Shown here: one piece after another, positions 54,248 through 62,856 of the stretch
How positions within the stretch are numbered: position 1 is the stretch's first letter
How the letters are laid out: each line of letters begins with the position of its first letter
DNA from: Desulforamulus hydrothermalis Lam5 = DSM 18033
GTDB lineage: Bacteria > Bacillota > Desulfotomaculia > Desulfotomaculales > Desulfotomaculaceae
NCBI RefSeq assembly: GCF_000315365.1
Contig: NZ_CAOS01000013.1
Location: 186,001 to 250,000, forward strand
DNA: 64,000 nt
Direction of reading: 5' to 3'
Program-made: the position numbers and the translations under genes
The notes under the pieces: generated by a model
Told to the model about the DNA's origin: nothing
The model's database searches: none
What the model saw: only the letters and a program-made list of their open reading frames with translations

Positions 54248-55534
54248 TTGTCAATGCTGTTGCAGCAGAGGGAATGCCAATTTGATTACCGGCAACTTTT
54301 TGCCCGGCAAGAAAAACAGCTTGCCCGGTTAATCCAGCGTGTTTATGAAAAATCACCCTTTTACCGGCGCAAGCTGGATGAAGCAGGCATTAAGCCTGAA
54401 CAAATACAAACAATACAAGATTTTGCCCGGGTACCCTTTACCACCAAATCAGAACTGCGGGCGGGCTATCCCCTGGGGTTGCAGGCAGTGCCGGATGAAG
54501 AGGTGGTTCGCATACATTCTTCCTCCGGCACCACCGGCAAACCTATCATTGTACCTTACACAGCCGGTGATGTTAACATTTGGGCAGATATGATGGCCCG
54601 TTGTCTGGCTGCGGCGGGAGTAACCCGTCGGGATCGGGTACAGGTCACACCGGGCTACGGCTTGTGGACCGCCGGTATTGGTTTTCAGGCAGGTGTCGAG
54701 CGTTTGGGGGCCATGGCCATACCAACCGGCCCAGGTAACACAGATAAGCAACTGGAAATGATGGAAGATTTGCAAACCACCGTACTTATCGGCACCTCTT
54801 CTTACGGGCTGCTGCTGGCGGAAGAAATTCATCGGCGGGGTATTAAAGAGCGGCTGGCTCTGCGCAAGGGGATTTTTGGCAGTGAGCGCTGGGGTGACCA
54901 AATGCGGCAGCGTATTGAAGAATTATTAAACATTGAAACCTACGACATTTACGGTCTTACCGAAATCTACGGCCCCGGTATTGCTATTGATTGTTCGCGG
55001 CATAACGGCCTGCATTTTTGGGCTGATCACCTGTTATTCGAAATAATTGAACCGACCACCGGTGAACAACTGCCTCCCGGCCGGCAGGGAGAACTGGTGA
55101 TCACTACCTTAACCAAGGAAGGCATGCCTTTACTGCGCTATCGCACCCACGATATTACCCGGCTGCGCTTGGAAAGTTGCGATTGCGGATCCCCCTTTCC
55201 CATGATTGACCGGGTGCTGGGCAGAACGGATGACATGGTTAAAATAAAAGGAGTAAATATTTACCCGGGGCAAATTGATCATGTACTGAAATTATCACCG
55301 GGTGCCGGCAGTGAATACCAGATGATTCTTACCAGGTCGGCAGGTAAAGACCATTTGCTAATTAAAGTTGAGGTGCGGGACGGTTTTGACCATCTGCAAG
55401 TGAGCGAAGAATGCCGCAGAAATATTAAATCTCGCATTGGTATCCAATGCGAAGTGGCACCGGTGGCCTACGGCAGTTTGCCCAGGTCAGAAAAGAAAAG
55501 CAAACGTGTTTTCGATTTAAGAGAAACTGTTTAA
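54248..55534 (+). CDS. phenylacetate-CoA ligase family protein
   Basis: 428 residues from TTG 54248, seven bases behind AGGAGGT. Adenylate-forming enzyme: HSSSGTTGKPIIVPYT (ATP loop, about residue 90), ETYDIYGLTEIYGPGI, and C-terminal TKEGMPLLRYRTHDITRL and GRTDDMVKIKGVNIYPGQI. With iorAB it joins aryl acids and CoA; run in reverse it could yield ATP from the aryl-acetyl-CoA made by IorAB. Last gene of the tryptophan-linked unit. Confidence 0.93.
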   Translation: MSMLLQQRECQFDYRQLFARQEKQLARLIQRVYEKSPFYRRKLDEAGIKPEQIQTIQDFARVPFTTKSELRAGYPLGLQAVPDEEVVRIHSSSGTTGKPIIVPYTAGDVNIWADMMARCLAAAGVTRRDRVQVTPGYGLWTAGIGFQAGVERLGAMAIPTGPGNTDKQLEMMEDLQTTVLIGTSSYGLLLAEEIHRRGIKERLALRKGIFGSERWGDQMRQRIEELLNIETYDIYGLTEIYGPGIAIDCSRHNGLHFWADHLLFEIIEPTTGEQLPPGRQGELVITTLTKEGMPLLRYRTHDITRLRLESCDCGSPFPMIDRVLGRTDDMVKIKGVNIYPGQIDHVLKLSPGAGSEYQMILTRSAGKDHLLIKVEVRDGFDHLQVSEECRRNIKSRIGIQCEVAPVAYGSLPRSEKKSKRVFDLRETV

Positions 55535-55560
55535 TAACCGCACTTACCCGTCTTGTATGA

Positions 55561-55587
55561 ACCCGTTCTGAAACGGGTATTTCTTTT
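55561..55587 (+). terminator. terminator of the trpP-ecf-ior unit
   Basis: ACCCGTT - CTG(A) - AACGGGT followed by ATTTCTTTT. Seven-bp stem, moderate U tract. Confidence 0.7.
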
Positions 55588-55681
55588 GGTGAGACAGTTG
55601 TTTGCCCTTAACCGGGAAGGGAAATAACAGCTGTTGGAGAATTATTGTTTATGGTCATGGTGTGATTTTAGTATCAGGAAG

Positions 55682-56185
55682 ATGGGAGTGTCAACGTTGC
55701 TCAGCTTGTTTAAAGGGTTGCCGCAGGAGATACTGGTGGTTGTTATTGCTGCTTTGCCGATTGTGGAGCTGCGCGGCGCCATTCCTTACGCCATGACGGT
55801 GCTTCACATGAGCTCCTGGCAAGCACTGTTTTGGTCAATCCTGGGCAATGCTCTTCCGGCGCTGGTGATTTTGTATTTGCTTGGCCCGTTGCAGCGATTA
55901 TTGCAACGGCGGTTGCCGGCCAGCCGGAAATGGTTTAACTGGCTGTACAGCCGCTCTCATCAAAGGGGGCAGCTTATTTCACGCTATGGAGCCCTGGGTT
56001 TGTTTCTGTTTGTAGCTGTTCCTGCCCCGGGAACAGGTGCCTGGACGGGCTGTATAGTGGCTTTTTTGCTGGGTTTGTGCCCCCGGCAGGCGCTGCTGGC
56101 GGTGCTGGGCGGCATTGTGCTGGCCGGGGTTGTTGTTACACTGGCTGTATCCGGAACTTTGACGGTCTTTCGAAATCTTATCTAA
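55682..56185 (+). CDS. small multidrug export family (COG2426) membrane protein
   Basis: About 167 residues from ATG 55682 (TTG at 55634 or 55697 cannot be excluded). Four to five membrane helices; motif ALPIVELRGAIPYAM and FVAVPAPGTGAWTGCIVAFLLG are family hallmarks. Annotated 'small multi-drug export protein' but transport has not been shown for most members. Confidence 0.8.
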   Translation: MGVSTLLSLFKGLPQEILVVVIAALPIVELRGAIPYAMTVLHMSSWQALFWSILGNALPALVILYLLGPLQRLLQRRLPASRKWFNWLYSRSHQRGQLISRYGALGLFLFVAVPAPGTGAWTGCIVAFLLGLCPRQALLAVLGGIVLAGVVVTLAVSGTLTVFRNLI

Positions 56186-57320
56186 CAGCATCAGCAGTTA
56201 GGTCAGGTTCCTGAGTAAATTCGCAAACCAGGCTGAGACCGGCTTTTAATGGCATTTTTAACCGGAACCGTTTGGCTGACCGCTTATCCAGAACCATAGC
56301 CGGCACATAAACTGCCCCGGCCAGATCTTGAATGGCCGGGGGAACATTATCCTGCTCGGCCCGGAAGCACAGCCTGTGTACCTGGTTGGCTGCCATCATT
56401 GTAGTTGCATTAATCCTTAGATGAATCACATCCAGTGGTTTATAGGTGGTGGCCGGGGCCACTGATTTAATGGTTTTTATTTTTCTTTCGTATACAGTTA
56501 AAGCAGCATCCAGCAAAGCTTTGTACCCCACATTATATTCCATCACCACCGGATAACCGTTAATGGTGGCAATGGCGGTTCGCTGTAAACCGCGGGCCAG
56601 GGTAGACAGCTCGGCAGTTCGCAGCAGTTCGTTAAAAATGGTAAAAAGATCATGGCTGTGCTCAGGCAGCAGTTCCTCCCGCTGAGGTTGCTGCAGTAAC
56701 AACAAAATGTCCCGGAAGTCCGGGATTTTTTTGGTTTTTTTAGCCAGCCCCGGCAGGGTCAGCTTGCCATCCCGGCTCAAAACTTGCGCTAACAGGTTGC
56801 GGATTTGCCGGTACCAGTAAAAGATGGTCTGACCGGCCATCAACTCGGGCAGGTGAACCACATAAATACCGTGGGCATTGGCATATTCCCAGGCCGGATA
56901 AGAAAATTCGCCTGCCACAAAAATGCCCCCCACATAATGCACGGTCAGGGCTTCCTTTGCTTTTTTGCCCCCGTAAATGCGGTGAAATAAATCACCCCGG
57001 TTGTTGTCCAACAGATCCCGAATTAGTTCCCGGCGGGATGGTAAAGTTTGCTCCAGGTCCAGCAGAGTTGCTTTTAAATTGCGTACCAGCTGCATGTCAG
57101 TGTTATGGTTAGCCGGTGCCGGCCCTCTGGCTGCTACCAGCAGCACCGTATTAAGGCAAAAGGGGCTGTTGTTTAAGTCTATACCCACTACACCTATTGC
57201 ATGTTGCGTCCCTCGGCCGCCCAGTTTGCGACGGGGAACACCGGCGATATATCCGTTGTTGCGCAAAATGTATGCCACCAGGTACTCAAATAATTTATTG
57301 CCTGATATATAGAGGGACAA
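56178..57320 (-). CDS. hypothetical protein, 380 aa
   Basis: Start TTG 57320, six bases behind GGAGG(TG). No membrane segment. N-terminal LFEYLVAYILRNNGYIAGVP looks like the start of a restriction-endonuclease-like (PDDEXK) fold, followed by VVGIDLNNSPFCLNTVLLVAARG with Asp in a strand, though the full catalytic set is not evident. The middle is helical, the end beta-rich. I do not recognise the family. Overlaps the end of the convergent membrane gene by eight bases. Confidence 0.68.
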   Translation of the reverse strand: MSLYISGNKLFEYLVAYILRNNGYIAGVPRRKLGGRGTQHAIGVVGIDLNNSPFCLNTVLLVAARGPAPANHNTDMQLVRNLKATLLDLEQTLPSRRELIRDLLDNNRGDLFHRIYGGKKAKEALTVHYVGGIFVAGEFSYPAWEYANAHGIYVVHLPELMAGQTIFYWYRQIRNLLAQVLSRDGKLTLPGLAKKTKKIPDFRDILLLLQQPQREELLPEHSHDLFTIFNELLRTAELSTLARGLQRTAIATINGYPVVMEYNVGYKALLDAALTVYERKIKTIKSVAPATTYKPLDVIHLRINATTMMAANQVHRLCFRAEQDNVPPAIQDLAGAVYVPAMVLDKRSAKRFRLKMPLKAGLSLVCEFTQEPDLTADAVR

Positions 57321-57495
57321 GGGACACCTCCGATTGACAAATGTGATCACTGCTTAATATAGCCGGATGAAAAAACTTTATAACAAGTTCCAGCTATTGT
57401 TATAGCCAAGAATAAATAATCTTGAACAAAGTTGAGGATATTATTATCACCGGACTGGTTGTGCAACCAAAGGCGTTCGCCGCCGTCCGTTAAAG

Positions 57496-57556
57496 GAAAC
57501 CCTCCTCCGGGAGGGTTTCTGGATTATAAAGCAAATAAACCCACCTGTGTGGGTTT
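57496..57556 (-). terminator. two adjacent hairpins after the 86-aa gene
   Basis: AAACCCTCC/GGAGGGTTT at 57497-57519 and AAACCCAC/GTGGGTTT at 57536-57555; on the minus strand the second is followed by ATTTGCTTTATAA. Probably a tandem or two-strand terminator. Confidence 0.6.
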
Positions 57557-57572
57557 GCCTGAATATTTGGTT

Positions 57573-57833
57573 TTAAAAACCACCCCATGGTTTGGCTCGG
57601 GTGTAGGCATACTCTCTGGCCCACTTTTCAGCCTCCGAGCAGGCTTTAAATACCCTGCGATCACCGGCACCCCGGACGCAGGATTCCGCCAACCACAGAT
57701 GGCCGTCGTTGTTTACACGCCAATAGGTGTTTAGGTGATTGTTGCTGGTTTCGCCATACCCCTGCTCCTCAAAAAAGGGAGTTGGTTTATAGTAGCGGCG
57801 CTGGCGAGGGTTAATGAGGAACAATTTGTTCAT
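57573..57833 (-). CDS. hypothetical protein, 86 aa
   Basis: ATG 57833, ten bases behind AAAGGAG. Rich in aromatic and charged residues (INPRQRRYYKPTPFFEEQGYG, THLWLAESCVRG-like region, AREYAYTRAKPWGGF). No family recognised and no membrane segment. Single gene with its own terminator. Confidence 0.6.
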   Translation of the reverse strand: MNKLFLINPRQRRYYKPTPFFEEQGYGETSNNHLNTYWRVNNDGHLWLAESCVRGAGDRRVFKACSEAEKWAREYAYTRAKPWGGF

Positions 57834-57949
57834 CAAACAAACCACTCCTTTCTGCCAAGATATTAACCTGATTATATAATATATGTGTTAATTACTTAAT
57901 TTAGTTCTGTTAATTAGCAGTAAATTTTAACATTTTTAAGAAACCTGGT

Positions 57950-59023
57950 TCAATTTAAATGGCAACTGTTTTTTAGCCAGAAAGCGATTAAGTGGTCTGC
58001 TAATTTTGTTACGTTAGGGTTACCATGCCATAGAGGACTTGTAATCGGGTTGCCCAGCAAGGTTATTATGTTGTCTAAGTTATGATTATTCAGGGTATTC
58101 CAAAACATACGGCAACGGGCTTGTCTTTCCATGATTTGCTGCAGAAATGAAACTCTTTTTTCATAATTTTGTCCCAAGGCAATGGCGCGGGCTGTTTCTA
58201 CACCGCTGATGAGACAAGAAAAAACACCGAAACCCAGCCAACCGCTGACAAAGCCGCCGCTGTTACCGGCCAGAAATGTATTACCGATTCGGTGCGGAAA
58301 AACCAAACCGCTTTCAGAACGGGTTTCCCACTTTAGTACTTGATCCGCATGTATTTTTTCTTGCTTAATAAAGTCCTGCCAGTATTTATCTAATTCTTGG
58401 TGATCAATCTGCGGTACGCTCAGGGTTAAAACTGCCCGGTCGATTCCCAATGGCACCATGCAAGCAAAGCCGCTTTTGGCATAGCCGGTATTAAACCAGA
58501 AGCGAACTTCCCGAGGGTTAAACTTGCCTGTAATATTAGCACCGCGTACCCAGGCCCGGTATGTTGATTGCCAGATACCCAGTTCCTGGGCATATTTTTT
58601 GCTGCCATCCGCCACAACAATATAGTCAAAGTCTTTTAGCAGGTCCTTTGGAGCAACCGGCGAAACAAACCGGACAGGGGTTTTCAATCCGCTTGCCAGT
58701 TGGTTTTCAATTGATTCTTGGTTTTGCCCTCTTAGAAGGATATACCCTAAATGCCCCCTGACATTATATGAGGTGCGTGGGCCTTGAAGGCGCAACAAAC
58801 GGATTTCACCGATCGGCTTAAGATTGATGTGGTATTGGTTTCTCAGTTCTTGTAACTGATCTTTAACCGGGTGAAAAATAAAATCTAACAGCATCGCAGC
58901 GAAGGGAAAGGGACTTCCCAAACGATGCCTTTGTTCGAAGACAACCGGTTGGACACCGAGTTTTTCCAGTTCCAGGGCACAAGCCAGACCGGCAAGACCT
59001 GCCCCCACAATGGCCACCTTCAT
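57950..59023 (-). CDS. FAD/NAD(P)-binding oxidoreductase
   Basis: 357 residues from ATG 59023, nine bases behind GGGAGG. N-terminal FAD motif VAIVGAGLAGLACALELEKLG with the Glu of FEQRH at the ribose site; a second flavin motif FPHRIGNTFLAGNSGGFVSG near residue 265. Resembles geranylgeranyl-reductase-like or halogenase-type flavoproteins, but is shorter and the substrate is unknown. Confidence 0.82.
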   Translation of the reverse strand: MKVAIVGAGLAGLACALELEKLGVQPVVFEQRHRLGSPFPFAAMLLDFIFHPVKDQLQELRNQYHINLKPIGEIRLLRLQGPRTSYNVRGHLGYILLRGQNQESIENQLASGLKTPVRFVSPVAPKDLLKDFDYIVVADGSKKYAQELGIWQSTYRAWVRGANITGKFNPREVRFWFNTGYAKSGFACMVPLGIDRAVLTLSVPQIDHQELDKYWQDFIKQEKIHADQVLKWETRSESGLVFPHRIGNTFLAGNSGGFVSGWLGFGVFSCLISGVETARAIALGQNYEKRVSFLQQIMERQARCRMFWNTLNNHNLDNIITLLGNPITSPLWHGNPNVTKLADHLIAFWLKNSCHLN

Positions 59024-59091
59024 AATTTGCATCCTCCCTGATTGTCTTAAAAATCTCTGCCTTAATATTTTGGGTCTTATATGTTAATAAT

Positions 59092-59343
59092 ATGCCTGAA
59101 TTAACGGTGGTAAAATACCGGGAGGTGCAACAGCGAATGGCCAAGTTGGCTCAGAAAGATGTAGAAAATTATTTTTTCAAACAGGCCTATGACCGGGAAA
59201 AACTACGGCAGGCAAAATATACTTTTCTGTATGAAACGGTCAAAGATAAACGTTTAAGAAAGATGTTTAAGGCTCTGGCCATGACGGCTCAGAGCAATCT
59301 GGCTGTATTAAGGCAGGAAATGGAAAAACTGGATATTAATTAG
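59092..59343 (+). CDS. hypothetical helical protein, 83 aa
   Basis: All-helical, highly charged (YREVQQRMAKLAQKDVENYFFKQAYDREKLRQAKYTFL, as two segments). ATG 59092 has no clear site. It lies ten bases before a ferritin-like gene. The two together have the length of a four-helix bundle, so this may be the first half of a split bundle protein, though no iron ligands are evident here. Confidence 0.6.
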   Translation: MPELTVVKYREVQQRMAKLAQKDVENYFFKQAYDREKLRQAKYTFLYETVKDKRLRKMFKALAMTAQSNLAVLRQEMEKLDIN

Positions 59344-59353
59344 GAGGCTGTTT

Positions 59354-59578
59354 ATGGATAGCCTGGAGTTGCTGAGTGATGCTTTAGAGGACAAAATTAA
59401 AAACCAAATGTTTTACAACGATGCTGCCATCAGAGTACGCAATCCTTCGGCCAGACAACTGTTTCTCCGGTTAAGAGATGAAGAAATGAAACATATTGAA
59501 ATATTGCAAAAAGAAGTGGTGGCCATCGAAAATAAACCCTTTACGGTGACCAAAATTTTGGCCCGCCTAAAAAGTTAA
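59354..59578 (+). CDS. short ferritin-like (rubrerythrin-type) protein
   Basis: 74 residues from ATG 59354 behind TAGGAGG. Two helices with an EEMKHIE segment (ExxH, iron ligands of ferritin-like bundles) and an earlier Glu in LEDKIKNQMFYNDAA. Half the length of a full rubrerythrin domain, so it would need to dimerise or pair with the preceding protein. Confidence 0.62.
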   Translation: MDSLELLSDALEDKIKNQMFYNDAAIRVRNPSARQLFLRLRDEEMKHIEILQKEVVAIENKPFTVTKILARLKS

Positions 59579-59590
59579 CGATTAGGTGCG

Positions 59591-59683
59591 TCAACGCCTG
59601 TCCAAGCGGGATAAAAGGATAAACCAGCCGGCTGTGGCCAGGCCGAGCAATGCGGTAAGCAGTGCAAAAACCCAGAGTTTCAT
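59591..59683 (-). CDS. tiny single-span membrane protein, 30 aa
   Basis: ATG 59683 behind GGGAGG, TGA 59591. One hydrophobic helix (MKLWVFALLTALLGLATAGW and on to FILL) followed by SRLDRR. Strong site and clean pattern; too short for gene finders. Not proven. Confidence 0.45.
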   Translation of the reverse strand: MKLWVFALLTALLGLATAGWFILLSRLDRR

Positions 59684-59850
59684 GGCGCCTCCCTCGATAT
59701 TAAAAGATTTCTCCAAAGTAATGTGTCCCGGGGCATAAGTTTCATATACACGGTACCTTTATTAATTTTATGAACTTGTAACACTTAACAAATTTTCTCG
59801 TAATATGTACCAGGGTCAATTTTAGCTTTGGCAGAAAGGGGTTAGAGCAG

Positions 59851-60504
59851 GTGGCAGGTGAGCGGGGATCAAATTACAATGCCTTTACGCTTTTTTTAAT
59901 CTTTATTCTACTTTACTTATCTCAGAAGTCGGTTGTCGGTGTTAACAATGAAAGCGGGGTAAGTAACGGGGATGAGCATTATCAACCGGAACACCTGGCA
60001 GACGCAACCGAAGCCAACGGGGTGTCCGAAAATGAAGCAGCGTCTTTTCAGCCCACTGACAGTGCGATAAATGAAGAAATAGATTTAGATCAACAAGAAA
60101 TTGCTTGGCCGCAGCCGACAATAAACGAACTGTCAGAGGAACAAGCGGTAGAACAAGCGGAGGAACAAGCGGAGGAACAAGCGGAGGCAGCAATCTTGCT
60201 TGATCAGGTAGTAGAGCAAGCACCGGCAATTTCGGTAGCTGCCCCGGCGGAGGAAACACCGTCAGCGGTTGGTGAAATTGCTGATCAGGCAGTTGAAGAT
60301 CTGCCGACCTCAGCCGAGGATGTAGCGGCATACGACACTTCATCTGATGAAACAAAGGAATCAGAGCTTGCAAAAGCCGAGGATACAGAAGAACCTGTAT
60401 TGGGGGGGCAGCAGCATTTATTCTTAAAGCCAACGGTCATGACGGGCTTGCAATCGAAAAAACAACCTGCAAGTCCTAAAATCAACATTAAGTTTGGCTC
60501 TTAA
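59851..60504 (+). CDS. acidic low-complexity protein with N-terminal membrane helix
   Basis: 217 residues, GTG 59851 behind AAAGGGG. Residues 9-26 (YNAFTLFLIFILLYLS) form one hydrophobic helix like short spore coat YjcZ-type helices. The rest is rich in Glu, Ala and Gln with tandem EEQA units (DNA unit GCGGAGGAACAA three times around 60155-60190) and ends in a basic KKQPASPKINIKFG tail. Role unknown. Confidence 0.65.
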   Translation: MAGERGSNYNAFTLFLIFILLYLSQKSVVGVNNESGVSNGDEHYQPEHLADATEANGVSENEAASFQPTDSAINEEIDLDQQEIAWPQPTINELSEEQAVEQAEEQAEEQAEAAILLDQVVEQAPAISVAAPAEETPSAVGEIADQAVEDLPTSAEDVAAYDTSSDETKESELAKAEDTEEPVLGGQQHLFLKPTVMTGLQSKKQPASPKINIKFGS

Positions 60505-60542
60505 AAGCTATCTAATAAGTTTTTTCATTGCATAAACACAGC

Positions 60543-60577
60543 AACCCGTACCACTTATTCCGGTGATACGGGTTACT
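60543..60577. terminator. convergent terminator
   Basis: AACCCGTACCA - CTTATTCC - GGTGATACGGGTT. Near-perfect stem between the acidic-protein gene and phoH; T-rich on both sides. Confidence 0.75.
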
Positions 60578-60595
60578 TATTGAAAATTGCTTAAC

Positions 60596-61909
60596 TTATG
60601 GTAAAAGTTCAACACCCAAGGCGGCCAGGCGGCTGCGCTCGGTGCGGCTGAGGGTAATATGGGCGTAAATATCTTGGTCCTTAAAAGATTCAATTAATGT
60701 AACAAAACCATTGCTGGTGGCAGTAAGACGGTAGTTATCTATTTGCTGTATATCGCCTGTTAAAACAATTTTACTGCCAATGCCCGCCCGTGTAATTATG
60801 GTTTTAATGTTTTCCTTGGTGAGATTTTGTGCTTCATCTATCAATATCCATTGTTTGGGAATTGAACGCCCTCTAATATAAGTAAGGGCTTCCAGCTCGA
60901 TGTAACCTTCCTCCATAAAGCGTTCTACCCTTTCCGAGGGAGAACACCTCTCCTCGTGTTTAGAAGCCACAAAAGTGCGCGTTAGGAATTCCAGGTTATC
61001 ATAAATGGCTGCCATCCAGGGAGTCAGTTTTTCTTTTTTTGTACCGGGTAAAGCACCTATATCACGGCTGTGGGGAATTAAGGCTCTGGTTACCACCAAC
61101 TTGGAATAAAGCCGCTGGTTTACCACTTGCTGCAGTCCTGCTGCCAGTGCCAATAAGGTTTTGCCGGTTCCTGCCGGACCCAGAATACTTACCAGTTCAA
61201 TAGCCGGGTCTAATAAAGCGTCCATCAGGAATGACTGTTCCATATTTCCTTCCGCCGGTCCCAGGCCGAAAGCGTGCAAATCACGGCGCAGGGGATGGAT
61301 CATCCCTTTCTTGTAACGCCCTAAATGGCGGCCGCCCAGGCTGTCTTCCATACAAACATACTGATTTTCTAATAACGGTGCTGTTGTTTCTATCCGTCTT
61401 AATTGATAGAAATCCTGTACTTCTTCATAAGATACACTGATGGTATCCCATCCTTTGTACAAAAAGTCCAAATTAACTTGTTCGGCTGCAAAGTTTTCTG
61501 CAGATATGCCCAGTGTATCCGCCATGACCCGCTGGCAGATATCCTGGGTTACCAATGTAACCGGCGCTTTTTGTTCTTCCTGGAGCCCCTTGGCAATGCC
61601 CAGAATTCTTGTATCAACCTTGTCTTTTGGTAAATATTCAGGCAACAGTACATGGCAATGATTAACCTCCACCTGAATTTGATGCTTGCTAGGAAGAAAA
61701 ACGCCCTGGTGCAGTTGTGGTCGCAGGCTGTCCAAAAAGCGGATTGCCTGTCGGGCACAGTGCCCCCGGGCATCTTCCAATCCTTTAAATCGATCCAGTT
61801 CATTGACAACCGCCAGAGGAATAACAATCTTGCAGGGTTCAAAAGAAGAAATGATTTCCTGGATGGGCCGATCTAGCAAAACGTTAGTATCCAGTATTCT
61901 TATCTGCAC
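60596..61909 (-). CDS. PIN domain - PhoH family ATPase
   Basis: 437 residues. N-terminal PIN nuclease-like domain (ILDTNVLLDRP, residues 5-15, first Asp; NELDRFKG; DTRILGIAKGL), about 1-150, and a C-terminal PhoH ATPase with GPAGTGKTLLALAAGL near residue 245 and WILIDEAQNLT as Walker B. B. subtilis YlaK is the relative. Probable RNA helicase/nuclease. GTG start 61909 behind AGGAGGAG. Confidence 0.94.
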   Translation of the reverse strand: MQIRILDTNVLLDRPIQEIISSFEPCKIVIPLAVVNELDRFKGLEDARGHCARQAIRFLDSLRPQLHQGVFLPSKHQIQVEVNHCHVLLPEYLPKDKVDTRILGIAKGLQEEQKAPVTLVTQDICQRVMADTLGISAENFAAEQVNLDFLYKGWDTISVSYEEVQDFYQLRRIETTAPLLENQYVCMEDSLGGRHLGRYKKGMIHPLRRDLHAFGLGPAEGNMEQSFLMDALLDPAIELVSILGPAGTGKTLLALAAGLQQVVNQRLYSKLVVTRALIPHSRDIGALPGTKKEKLTPWMAAIYDNLEFLTRTFVASKHEERCSPSERVERFMEEGYIELEALTYIRGRSIPKQWILIDEAQNLTKENIKTIITRAGIGSKIVLTGDIQQIDNYRLTATSNGFVTLIESFKDQDIYAHITLSRTERSRLAALGVELLP

Positions 61910-61999
61910 GGCTTCTCCTCCTGGCTAAAGATTTGCACCTTACCGGTGTAATTTTAACTTTTTAGAGTTAAAATTTGATAAAAAACAGGTAAAAAGCAA

Positions 62000-62032
62000 G
62001 ATAAGTTTTATTTGTTCTAAATAAAACTTATC
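62000..62032. repeat. perfect 14-bp AT-rich inverted repeat
   Basis: GATAAGTTTTATTT - GTTCT - AAATAAAACTTATC, between marR and phoH. On the minus strand it is followed by TTGCTTTTT, so it may be a weak terminator; it could also be an operator for phoH. Confidence 0.7.
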
Positions 62033-62090
62033 CTGGTCACTGGTTTTTTAGAACAGCCAAATATAATTACTTTTGAACTTAAAATAAAGA

Positions 62091-62109
62091 CGACCCCTAA
62101 AGGGGTCAC
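62091..62109 (-). terminator. marR terminator
   Basis: GACCCCT-TT-AGGGGTC on the minus strand followed by GTCTTTATTTT, 28 bases after the marR stop. Confidence 0.7.
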
Positions 62110-62136
62110 AAAATATTTAATAACTGATTATTTAAT

Positions 62137-62604
62137 TTACGATTCGGAAGTTTCGAGGCTGCCTGTTTCCTGTATCATCAGTTGATTAATTTTTTCCAGG
62201 CCGGTTAAAAGACCTTGTATTTCTTCCTGGGTCATGGCAGCCAAAAGACTTGCCAGGTAATTGGTGCGCATTAAACAAATGTTTTGACCTAATTCTTTAA
62301 CTTGGGGCGAAAGATCGATGTGTACAACCCTGCGATCATGTTCGTTGCGTTTTCTAACCACTTTGTTTTGTTTTTCTAACCGATCCACAATGCCTGACAC
62401 AGTACTTTTAGCCAGGCCTAAGCGAATGCTTAATTCACCCAGCGTGATGCCCGGGTTTTGAAATAGCTCCTGCATCAGGTGCAACTGAGGTACCGTTAAG
62501 CCACAGCCAACCGTTTGCGCCATCATATATTGACGAAACTTTCGGTTAAGGGTTCTTAATAAATCCTTTAACTGTTCAGCTTGAACAATTAGTTTCTCCT
62601 CCAC
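62137..62604 (-). CDS. MarR family transcriptional regulator
   Basis: 155 residues from GTG 62604 behind GGGGGG. Winged helix with NPGITLGELSIRLGLAKSTVSGIVDRLEKQN and the wing RKRNEHDRRVVHIDLS. MarR proteins repress neighbours until a ligand binds. The divergent neighbour is sdaAB; whether it is the target is unknown. Confidence 0.92.
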   Translation of the reverse strand: MEEKLIVQAEQLKDLLRTLNRKFRQYMMAQTVGCGLTVPQLHLMQELFQNPGITLGELSIRLGLAKSTVSGIVDRLEKQNKVVRKRNEHDRRVVHIDLSPQVKELGQNICLMRTNYLASLLAAMTQEEIQGLLTGLEKINQLMIQETGSLETSES

Positions 62605-62795
62605 AGGATCACCCCCCCTGTTGCCAAAAAAATAAAAATATTCATTGTATTTAGAATATCATTAATTCGAACAATAGTAAATACTGACAGTTAAAACACA
62701 AACCATATTCAAAAAATATCGGCAGATTGTTCAAAAGTTGGAAAAGGCAAATTAGTTCAATAACCAGGCCATAATATATTAACAAACTATTCCTG

Positions 62796-62824
62796 TTGAG
62801 AAAGTTTATAATAAATGTTATTAT
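62796..62824 (+). promoter_or_regulatory. sdaAB promoter
   Basis: TTGAGA (62796-62801), 17-base spacer, TATTAT (62819-62824), 32 bases before the start codon. Confidence 0.65.
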
Positions 62825-62856
62825 CTTTCTGAATTAATCGTGTAAGGAGTATTTTT

